From Alphaproteobacteria bacterium (GTDB lineage Bacteria > Pseudomonadota > Alphaproteobacteria > JABAAW01): a stretch of 6,315 bases of DNA. The stretch lies in the NCBI GenBank assembly GCA_014239005.1, contig JABAAA010000074.1:1-6315 (forward strand), written 5' to 3'. Each line of letters opens with the position of its first letter. Within the stretch, counting starts at the first letter, position 1. Of the stretch, positions 1-4,361 are shown piece by piece. Below the pieces are notes generated by a model. It saw only the letters and a list, made by a program, of their open reading frames with translations, searched no databases and was not told the origin of the DNA. The position numbers and the translations under genes were made by a program.

Positions 1-227
1 TTGCGACAATCCACATAGACGGGGCTTTTCTTGCCTGATGTGAGGGTGAAGTAGGGTTCGCCCTTGAAACTGACGGCTCGGATACGCAAGAGGCGCTCCA
101 CCGTTTCGCGGGCGAGACGCTCGCGCACCTCGGCACTTGTCGGCGAACGCGCTGCCAGCGGATGCTCTTCTCCGTTCAAGCGAGGCGCGCTCACTGTCTT
201 TTCAGGGTGGGCTAGTGTTTCGCTCAT
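1..227 (-). CDS. pyrE: Orotate phosphoribosyltransferase, N-terminal part (cut by window edge)
   Basis: The first 75 codons of a minus-strand gene run off the left edge. Residues 60-75 read FTLTSGKKSPVYVDCR, the conserved N-terminal signature of orotate phosphoribosyltransferase; it follows an amphipathic helix (about 31-50) and 'AVSFKGEPY'. The enzyme joins orotate to PRPP to give OMP, the fifth step of de novo pyrimidine synthesis in the cytoplasm. The PRPP-binding loop and catalytic Lys lie outside the window. The ATG at 225-227 is the first in-frame ATG after an upstream stop at about 289-291; AAGG about 10 nt upstream is a weak ribosome site. About 30 residues precede the usual family start, so a later start is possible, although no in-frame ATG occurs before the conserved block. 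It lies 68 bp after pyrC on the same strand, so co-transcription of two enzymes of one pathway is likely. Confidence 0.86.
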   Translation of the reverse strand, partial: MSETLAHPEKTVSAPRLNGEEHPLAARSPTSAEVRERLARETVERLLRIRAVSFKGEPYFTLTSGKKSPVYVDCR

Positions 228-279
228 CGTGGCACAACCTTGCGCTATGCAACCTTGCTCGTCAAGCCCTGGCGATAGA

Positions 280-306
280 TTATCCCCTTATTAATTTATC
301 CCCTTA
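280..306. repeat. 11-bp direct repeat with 16-bp period at the pyrC stop codon
   Basis: TTATCCCCTTA occurs exactly at 280-290 and again at 296-306. On the minus strand this is TAAGGGGATAA twice: the right copy covers the last pyrC codons and its stop, the left copy lies just after. Each copy holds a purine-rich AAGGGGA, but the left one is more than 50 bp from the pyrE start, too far to act as its ribosome site. It looks like a small tandem duplication. Confidence 0.8.
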
Positions 307-1420
307 AAACTTGCAACGCTGCTGCGCCGTTTTGCGCAGGCGGCGTGAAGACGACGATCTCCTCCCCCGTGTCGGGAACAGAGAGAGAAGTGCGGTAGGA
401 GGAGGCGGGTTTTTTGACGAGCTTGATACGCTCCTCGTTGAGCGGAAGCCCGTGAAAAGCAGCACCGTTCTCGGAGGCGAAACGTTCGAGACAAGCAAGT
501 TCCGAAGACGTTTCGGGTTCAAGCGCTGCGAAGACGCACTCGATGGCGTAGGGGGCGTTAAAGATGCCGGCGCAACCGCAGGCAGATTGTTTGCTCGCGC
601 GTGTGTGCGGGGCGGAGTCTGTTCCCAAAAAAAAGCATCCTTCTCCACTTTTGGCAGCTTCCACGAGCGCGAGGCGGTCTTGCTCGCGCTTGACGAGCGG
701 CATGCAATAGAAGTGCGGACGCAATCCATCCCCAAGCAGAGCGTTGCGGTTCAACAGCAGATGGTGCGGGGTGATCGTGGCAGCCAGCCTGCTGCCCGCG
801 CGAGATCGTTCTCTGACGAAATCGACAGCTTTTTTGGTCGAGATATGCTCAAAGGTGATGTTAAGAGCGGGGAATCGTTCGACGAGGGGGGCTAGGTGCT
901 GATCGATGAACAAGAGTTCGCGATCGAAAACATCGGTGGATTCGTCGGCGAGTTCGCCGTGGATAGAGAGCGGGAGGTTGTGTTTTTCCATGCTCTCGAA
1001 GAGGGGAAAGAGCTTTGGCAGATTTCGCACGCCGTGCTTTGTGTTGGTGGTGGCGCTGGCGAAGTAGAGTTTTCCTGCAAACACGCTTCGTTGAAAAGAG
1101 GAGAGGTCGCGCTCGCTGTCGTCGAGGTAGAAATCTTCGGATCTTGTCTCTTCGGCGAGGAAGAGGGTCATGAGGGGGTGGAAGGGAGAGGGCGTGTTCG
1201 ACGGGTATTGGATATTTTCCAATGTTTGCAAAATTTCTTCTCTGTAGGCATGCGCCTGTTGTGCCTTGAAGACGGGCTTGGCGAGGTTGGGCATGACGAG
1301 GGTTCGCGCGAAGGTTGAGGCGGAATCGGGAAGAACCGCTTTCAGCAAAGCTCCTTCGCGCAGATGGAGATGGAAGTCGTCGGGTTTGCGGAGGGAGAAA
1401 CTTTGCAACACTTGGTTCAC
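296..1420 (-). CDS. pyrC: Dihydroorotase (class II, E. coli PyrC type)
   Basis: A 374-residue cytoplasmic zinc amidohydrolase that interconverts N-carbamoyl-aspartate and dihydroorotate, the third step of de novo UMP synthesis. It matches the E. coli-type enzyme along its whole length. Visible signatures are PDDFHLHLREG with metal-binding His17 and His19, VMPNL (42-46), Lys117 in GKLYFASATTN (the lysine that is carbamylated and bridges the two metals), His154 in IHGE, His192 in FEHIS, TITPHHLLLNRN (215-226), RPHFYCMP (234-241), and catalytic Asp268 in LGTDSAPH. The CGCAGIFNAP block follows at 281-290. It is somewhat longer than the 348-aa E. coli protein, mainly through residues about 66-110. 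The start is GTG at 1418-1420: no ATG is available in frame upstream, but codons 4 (GTG) and 5 (TTG) are alternatives. No Shine-Dalgarno is visible. The start lies only 15 bp after tRNA-Ala and pyrE follows, suggesting a tRNA-Ala-pyrC-pyrE unit. Confidence 0.96.
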   Translation of the reverse strand: MNQVLQSFSLRKPDDFHLHLREGALLKAVLPDSASTFARTLVMPNLAKPVFKAQQAHAYREEILQTLENIQYPSNTPSPFHPLMTLFLAEETRSEDFYLDDSERDLSSFQRSVFAGKLYFASATTNTKHGVRNLPKLFPLFESMEKHNLPLSIHGELADESTDVFDRELLFIDQHLAPLVERFPALNITFEHISTKKAVDFVRERSRAGSRLAATITPHHLLLNRNALLGDGLRPHFYCMPLVKREQDRLALVEAAKSGEGCFFLGTDSAPHTRASKQSACGCAGIFNAPYAIECVFAALEPETSSELACLERFASENGAAFHGLPLNEERIKLVKKPASSYRTSLSVPDTGEEIVVFTPPAQNGAAALQVLRG

Positions 1421-1435
1421 GCATGAGGTTGAGTA

Positions 1436-1508
1436 TGGAGCTGGACGGATTCGAACCGACGGCCTCCTGCGTGCAAAGCAGGCGCTCTGCCAACTGAGCT
1501 ACAGCCCC
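1436..1508 (-). tRNA. tRNA-Ala (anticodon UGC)
   Basis: A 73-nt cloverleaf on the minus strand. The acceptor stem GGGGCTG/CAGCTCC contains the G3:U70 wobble pair, the identity element read by alanyl-tRNA synthetase. The D stem is GCTC/GAGC, the anticodon stem CCTGC/GCAGG with loop TTTGCAC (anticodon TGC at 1473-1475), and the T loop TTCGAAT. The T stem GTCGG/CCGTC has one U50-U64 mismatch. The discriminator base is A73, and the next bases are TAC, so CCA is not encoded and must be added by the CCA-adding enzyme. The gene stands alone rather than between 16S and 23S rRNA genes. pyrC begins 15 bp downstream, with no room for a terminator. Confidence 0.97.
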
Positions 1509-1528
1509 TTACACTGCAAGGTGCGCGA

Positions 1529-1557
1529 AGTGTAGCACGGAGCAGAGCAGGATGCAA
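1529..1557 (-). promoter_or_regulatory. Predicted sigma70-type promoter for tRNA-Ala (and possibly pyrC-pyrE)
   Basis: On the minus strand, TTGCAT (1552-1557) is followed after exactly 17 bp by TACACT (1529-1534). The -10 is preceded by TGC, which makes it an extended -10. Transcription would start near 1521, giving a leader of about 13 nt before the mature tRNA. A second weaker -35-like TTGACG lies further upstream (around 1588). No convincing promoter is visible between the tRNA and pyrC, so this one may serve the pyr genes as well. Confidence 0.6.
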
Positions 1558-1614
1558 AACAGACCATTAGATAAGTGTTGTTGCGCGTCAAATACAGATC
1601 CCTCCACCGCTCGC

Positions 1615-1881
1615 TCACCTGTTCGCCATCACCCACACGAACCACAAGCTCAACAGCACAAACGCCAGCACGCGCAATAGCACCACCATCCTCCGCAAGC
1701 GCGGCGTGAAATCCGCCCTGTCGTTGCGCGTGCGCAACAACGAGCGCACCAATGCCGAATGCGTCCATCCCCCTCCCAATCCCCCCCCCTCATGCTTCAG
1801 CCCCTCCAAATCACGCAAAGCAGCCTCGCGCTTCCATCGCTGCCTGCGCTCCCGCTCCCCCTCTCGCTTCTCGGCTTTCAC
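1615..1881 (-). CDS. Small unrecognised membrane protein (88 aa, one C-terminal TM helix)
   Basis: I do not recognise the family. The reading frame opens at GTG (1879-1881), 10 bp after the csaA stop, behind a good Shine-Dalgarno-like GAGGGTGG with 4 nt spacing. The frame stays open further upstream inside csaA, but the position of this ribosome site favours the GTG. Residues 1-30 are highly charged (KAEKREGERERRQRWKREA) and probably helical. A Gly-rich linker (32-38) and a basic stretch ending RLRR (61-64) follow, then a hydrophobic helix at about 65-85 rich in Val, Leu, Phe and Trp, then a short tail ANR. Positive-inside reasoning puts the charged N-terminus in the cytoplasm, with the protein anchored by its C-terminal end. 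It is the last gene of the flbT-bolA-csaA run and probably translated from that message. It could still be a chance frame, since G-rich strands yield open frames easily. Confidence 0.55.
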   Translation of the reverse strand: MKAEKREGERERRQRWKREAALRDLEGLKHEGGGLGGGWTHSALVRSLLRTRNDRADFTPRLRRMVVLLRVLAFVLLSLWFVWVMANR

Positions 1882-1891
1882 AACGCCACCC

Positions 1892-2284
1892 TCAAAACAC
1901 CCGAACGCCTTCCGGCACAAGAGATTCAGGGCGCAACAACACCACCTCCCCCGCCTCGTTCGGAACGCCCAAGACCAAACATTGGCTTTCCACCGAAGCG
2001 ATGCGCTTGGCAGGAAAATTGACGACCGCCACAACCTGACTTCCCACTACATTCTCGCATTCGTACAACGCCGTGATCTGCGCCGAGCTCTGCAACAAAC
2101 CTACGGGCGCGCCGAAATCGATCGTCAAAACATAAGCGGGCTTGCGCGCTTCGACAAGAGGCTTGCAGGAAACCACCCTCCCGATGCGCATATCCAACGC
2201 CGAGAACGCCGAGAAGTCGACCTCGTCCTTGATCGCCGCCCTCATCGCCGTCGCTGTCGTCGTTGCTGTCGTCGTCGCTGTCAT
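1892..2284 (-). CDS. csaA: CsaA-like tRNA-binding-domain protein
   Basis: A 130-residue protein made almost entirely of one EMAP-II/Trbp111-like OB-fold domain. Conserved CsaA blocks are DMRIGRVV (31-38), EARKPAYVLTIDFG (45-58), SSAQIT (66-71), VVAVVNFPAKRI (84-95), LGVP (105-108) and GEVVLLRP (112-119), ending with VPEGVRVF. B. subtilis CsaA (110 aa) is described as a homodimeric chaperone linked to protein export, and the fold also binds tRNA; the role here is inferred. The start at ATG 2282-2284 overlaps the bolA stop as ATGA, which favours it. Met14 (2243-2245) would give a family-typical length. The extra N-terminus MTATTTATTTATA is encoded by three 12-bp repeats and has no counterpart in the family. 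The coding strand is G/T-rich, unlike bolA and flbT. Confidence 0.92.
   Translation of the reverse strand: MTATTTATTTATAMRAAIKDEVDFSAFSALDMRIGRVVSCKPLVEARKPAYVLTIDFGAPVGLLQSSAQITALYECENVVGSQVVAVVNFPAKRIASVESQCLVLGVPNEAGEVVLLRPESLVPEGVRVF
2246..2281 (-). repeat. 12-bp tandem repeat x3 encoding the CsaA N-terminus
   Basis: Read on the minus strand from 2281, three consecutive 12-mers are ACAGCGACGACG, ACAGCAACGACG and ACAGCGACGGCG. They encode TATT-TATT-TATA directly after the start Met and just before an alternative Met codon. Because 12 is a multiple of three, gain or loss of units would change the length but not the frame. Confidence 0.85.
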
Positions 2285-2592
2285 CGAGGTTGCGAGGCTT
2301 CTTTAGGCGTCTTCAAGTCCAGCACGAGGGCGTGGATGGTTGGGATCTCTTCGGCAAGGCAGCGATGGACGGCTCGGTTTCGCTCCAGGCGCGAGAGTCC
2401 TTCAAAACGTTGCGAGACGATGTTCACCGAGAAATGGCTTTCGCCTTTGTTCGCTGCCTCTCGTGCGCCTGCGTGTCCGCTGTGGGCGGGAGAGTCGTTG
2501 GCAATCGAGCATCGTTCGGGAGAAAACGTTTCCTCGATCTTTTGCCGCAGTCGTCGTTCGACAGGACCTGTTGCGGAGACATCAGGAGGCAT
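2281..2592 (-). CDS. bolA: BolA family protein
   Basis: A 103-residue cytoplasmic protein with the BolA fold. Signatures include His37 and His40 in SPAHSGHAG, ESHFSVNIVS (51-60), the helix FEGLSRLERNRAVHRCL (63-79), and the family-invariant histidine in IHAL (His87). BolA proteins pair with monothiol glutaredoxins and share a [2Fe-2S] cluster through such histidines, serving iron-sulfur trafficking or iron sensing; some also affect cell shape and biofilm. No glutaredoxin gene is in the window. The ATG at 2590-2592 lies inside the end of flbT (11-bp overlap), with AGGA only about 2 nt upstream, so initiation probably depends on coupling to flbT translation. Its own stop overlaps the csaA start as ATGA. 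Confidence 0.93.
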   Translation of the reverse strand: MPPDVSATGPVERRLRQKIEETFSPERCSIANDSPAHSGHAGAREAANKGESHFSVNIVSQRFEGLSRLERNRAVHRCLAEEIPTIHALVLDLKTPKEASQPR

Positions 2593-3088
2593 CGTCCTGC
2601 TCGCTCGGATCTGAGGTCGGGGTTGCGGCGCTGGTAGCGGGTTCGGGAGGAGTAGTTGCGGAAATTTCTTGCGGGGTGTTTTGCGGAATTTTTTGTTGCA
2701 GTTCGGAGAGGGCGAGAATGTTGCCTTCGTGCTGGATGAGGGTTCGACATTCTTTGAGCGCGAGGTAGATTTTTCCTTCCGTCAGGATTTCGCGCAATTT
2801 TTGTGCGATGGGTGCGGCGCTGGGTGCGGCTTCCACATATTCTTGGAGGTAGCGTTCGAAAATATCCAAGTAGGAGGTTCGTTTTTGTTCAAAGATATAG
2901 GCGCATTGCAAAGCGTAATAGACGCGGCGCGAGGGAGATAACGCGTCCGATTCTTGCATGATTTCCTTACGGCGCATGATGTCGGCGCGGTTGTGGAAGA
3001 CGAGCAGGGTCGCTTCGCCGCCGTTTTCTAGGACGGCACCATTGACGACGATGCGGTCGCCGTGCGGCAGTTTGAGACGGAGGGGCAT
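2582..3088 (-). CDS. flbT: Flagellar biosynthesis repressor FlbT
   Basis: A 168-residue protein whose first about 127 residues match FlbT: MPLRLKLPHGDRIVVNGAV at the N-terminus, then ILRE-like IMRRKEIM (37-44), SPSRRVYYALQCAYIF (51-66), and the helical block with YVEAAPSAAPI, ILTEGKIYLALKECRTLI. In Caulobacter FlbT acts after transcription: with FlaF it links flagellin synthesis to hook completion by binding the 5' untranslated region of flagellin mRNA and promoting its decay. Residues about 134-168 form a Pro/Thr/Ser/Ala-rich acidic tail that is probably disordered. FlbT usually sits beside flaF and flagellin genes; here it heads a run with bolA and csaA and no flagellin is seen. No Shine-Dalgarno precedes the ATG, and the predicted -10 lies 6 nt upstream, so the message may be leaderless. 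Confidence 0.93.
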   Translation of the reverse strand: MPLRLKLPHGDRIVVNGAVLENGGEATLLVFHNRADIMRRKEIMQESDALSPSRRVYYALQCAYIFEQKRTSYLDIFERYLQEYVEAAPSAAPIAQKLREILTEGKIYLALKECRTLIQHEGNILALSELQQKIPQNTPQEISATTPPEPATSAATPTSDPSEQDDAS

Positions 3089-3094
3089 GGGGCG

Positions 3095-3103
3095 AGTGTA
3101 GCA
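3095..3103 (-). promoter_or_regulatory. Predicted extended -10 element of flbT
   Basis: On the minus strand TGCTACACT (3103 down to 3095) is identical to the -10 region of the tRNA-Ala promoter. Transcription would be expected 6-7 nt downstream, at or next to the A of the flbT ATG (3088). The only -35-like hexamer, TTGCCT at 3120-3125, has a long 19-bp spacing, so the upstream half is weak. Confidence 0.45.
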
Positions 3104-3123
3104 TGGGGGAGAGGGGGCGAGGC

Positions 3124-3187
3124 AAAGAACGTGCGAGCATCACAACGGAGTAGACAAAAAACGTGCGAGCAGACACACGGAGACAAC
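3124..3187. repeat. Imperfect 32-bp tandem duplication upstream of flbT
   Basis: AAAGAACGTGCGAGCA at 3124-3139 recurs as AAAAAACGTGCGAGCA at 3156-3171, exactly 32 bp later. The following halves (ACGGAG at 3145-3150 and 3177-3182, then GAC/GACAAC) also correspond with small changes. The pair lies between the flbT start and the 14-bp repeat array. Confidence 0.75.
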
Positions 3188-3203
3188 GTTTCGGGGACGC
3201 TAT

Positions 3204-3287
3204 CGTTATAGTACGAGCGTTATAGTACGAGCGTTATAGTACGAGCGTTATAGTACGCGCGTTATAGTACGCGCGCGATAGTACGCG
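3204..3287. repeat. 14-bp tandem repeat, six units, between divergent flbT and rlmB
   Basis: Six units of exactly 14 bp run without gaps. Units 1-3 (3204-3245) are CGTTATAGTACGAG, units 4-5 (3246-3273) are CGTTATAGTACGCG, and unit 6 (3274-3287) is CGCGATAGTACGCG. Variation is ordered along the array, as expected for local duplication. Every unit except the last carries TATAGT on the plus strand (one base from a -10 consensus) and TATAAC on the minus strand. CTATCG (3200-3205) and CGATAG (3276-3281) form an inverted pair at the two ends. The array occupies the only divergent intergenic region in the window (3089-3335), which has no gene. Confidence 0.95.
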
Positions 3288-3303
3288 TCACCAAAGTTCC
3301 ACT

Positions 3304-3312
3304 TGCTACAAT
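3304..3312 (+). promoter_or_regulatory. Predicted extended -10 element of rlmB
   Basis: TGCTACAAT (TGC then TACAAT at 3307-3312) resembles the -10 regions of flbT and tRNA-Ala. Transcription would begin near 3319, about 17 nt before the ATG at 3336. No good -35 is visible at 16-18 bp; the 14-bp array ends about 20 bp upstream and could supply activator sites. Confidence 0.45.
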
Positions 3313-3335
3313 CCTCCGTATTTTTCCATATCCTT

Positions 3336-4151
3336 ATGCCTCGCCCCCAGTCTCCCAAGCTCTCCCCCTATTGGCTCTACGGCAGCCACCCCATAGCTGC
3401 TGCCCTCGCTAACCCCCATCGAACCTGCACCCAACTGCTGGCGACCACACCTGCGTTGCAAACCCTGAAAACCCTCCTCCAACAATATCCCCCAGAGCCT
3501 GCACAACAGCGGCTCGCCCAAGCTACGTTGGTTGCCAAACAGACGATCGACAAACTCTACAAAAACCACACAACCCACCAATCCCTTTCCTTGCAATGCC
3601 TCCCCTTGCTCCCCCCCTCCCTGCCCGAGCTCGTCGAAAGCCTGCGCCAGCAAACGACGACAACGCTCGTCATGCTCGACCGCGTGCAAGACCCGCACAA
3701 CATCGGTGCCATCCTGCGTAGCGCACGCTTCTTCAACGCCAACGCCTTGCTGCTCGCCAAAGGACACGCCCCCCAAGAAAACGCCTCGATCGCCAAAGCC
3801 GCCTGCGGCGCGCTGGAACATATCCCCATCCTTCATGTCAACCTCGCACAAACCCTTGCAACGCTCGGAAAACAAGGATGGAGCAGAATCGCCTTCGACA
3901 CACAAGAAGCCCCTCCCCCCAAATACAACAACGCCACCACCAACATTCTCAACGCACCACACAAGGTGCTCGTCTTCGGCGCAGAAGGCGAAGGACTGCG
4001 ACCGCTCGTGAAACAACGTTGCGACCTCACGACAAGAATCGCAAAAGGAGAGGACAACAAAGGCAACGACGACGCAAACGACAGCGAAAGCCTCAATGTG
4101 TCGAACGCCGTCGCCGTCGCGCTCGCGCTCATGCGCCATCGTCGAGCGTAG
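3336..4151 (+). CDS. rlmB: SpoU/TrmH-family rRNA 2'-O-methyltransferase (RlmB-like)
   Basis: A 271-residue SPOUT methyltransferase, most like RlmB, which methylates the 2'-OH of a guanosine in the peptidyl-transferase P loop of 23S rRNA (G2251 in E. coli) using SAM. The N-terminal substrate-binding part starts YWLYGSHPIAAAL. The knotted catalytic domain shows motif 1 (VMLDRVQDPHNIGAILRSA, about 112-130, with Asn122 and Arg128), motif 2 (LVFGAEGEGL, 212-221) and motif 3 (SLNVSNAVAVAL, 252-263). Between motifs 2 and 3 the usual short 'IPMxG' segment is replaced by a longer acidic, Asn-rich stretch (about 236-251). I chose ATG 3336 because the frame's earlier TTG (3303) lies inside the predicted -10. 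No Shine-Dalgarno is visible. The close relative TrmH acts on tRNA, so the exact substrate is inferred; tRNA-Phe follows 137 bp later. Confidence 0.9.
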   Translation: MPRPQSPKLSPYWLYGSHPIAAALANPHRTCTQLLATTPALQTLKTLLQQYPPEPAQQRLAQATLVAKQTIDKLYKNHTTHQSLSLQCLPLLPPSLPELVESLRQQTTTTLVMLDRVQDPHNIGAILRSARFFNANALLLAKGHAPQENASIAKAACGALEHIPILHVNLAQTLATLGKQGWSRIAFDTQEAPPPKYNNATTNILNAPHKVLVFGAEGEGLRPLVKQRCDLTTRIAKGEDNKGNDDANDSESLNVSNAVAVALALMRHRRA

Positions 4152-4206
4152 CAGGCGCAAAAAAACCGCTAGACATTCCCCGACAACTTGACTACTAATC
4201 CGCCCA

Positions 4207-4250
4207 AGAAATATGCTAGAAATATGCTAGAAATACGCTGCAATATCGCT
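4207..4250. repeat. 11-bp tandem repeat, four units, upstream of tRNA-Phe
   Basis: AGAAATATGCT at 4207-4217 and 4218-4228, AGAAATACGCT at 4229-4239, and GCAATATCGCT at 4240-4250 form an ungapped array with a period of 11 bp, about one helical turn. It lies in the 137-bp gap between rlmB and tRNA-Phe. The copies are AT-rich and contain TATGCT, a poor -10 match. Confidence 0.88.
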
Positions 4251-4253
4251 ATC

Positions 4254-4281
4254 TTTGAATATCCTTCCTTGAATATCCTTA
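4254..4281. repeat. 14-bp direct repeat x2 just before tRNA-Phe
   Basis: TTTGAATATCCTTC (4254-4267) is followed directly by CTTGAATATCCTTA (4268-4281), and TCCTT continues to 4286. Each copy holds TTGAAT and TATCCT. The second TATCCT (4274-4279) is positioned to act as a -10 for the tRNA gene at 4289, but no -35 at proper spacing is evident, so I do not annotate a promoter here. Confidence 0.8.
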
Positions 4282-4288
4282 TCCTTGC

Positions 4289-4361
4289 GCCCAGGTAGCT
4301 CAGTCGGTAGAGCAGGGGATTGAAGATCCTCGTGTCGGTGGTTCGATTCCGCCCCTGGGCA
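4289..4361 (+). tRNA. tRNA-Phe (anticodon GAA)
   Basis: A 73-nt cloverleaf. The acceptor stem GCCCAGG/CCTGGGC is fully paired, the D stem is GCTC/GAGC, the anticodon stem GGGGA/TCCTC with loop TTGAAGA (anticodon GAA at 4322-4324), and the T stem GGTGG/CCGCC with loop TTCGATT. The discriminator is A73 and the next bases are TTTTTT, so CCA is not encoded. The T run directly after the acceptor stem may help termination, and it is the first unit of a 13-bp repeat array. Confidence 0.97.

Noticed and set aside
311..895. 194-residue plus-strand frame opposite pyrC
   Set aside because: pyrC is certain over this span; the plus-strand product shows no motif.
1436..1508. tRNA-Ala as a pseudogene because of the U50-U64 mismatch
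   Set aside because: All other stems, the G3:U70 identity pair, loops and invariant bases are intact; one T-stem mismatch is tolerable.
1706..2614. 302-residue plus-strand frame across csaA and bolA
   Set aside because: Arg/Ser/His-rich shadow over two certain minus-strand genes; no recognisable domain.
3204..3287. CRISPR array
   Set aside because: Units are 14 bp with no spacers between them and no cas genes are nearby.
3306..4160. 284-residue open frame antisense to rlmB
   Set aside because: The SpoU motifs on the plus strand are clear; the antisense product is Gly/Val/Cys-rich with no family signature.
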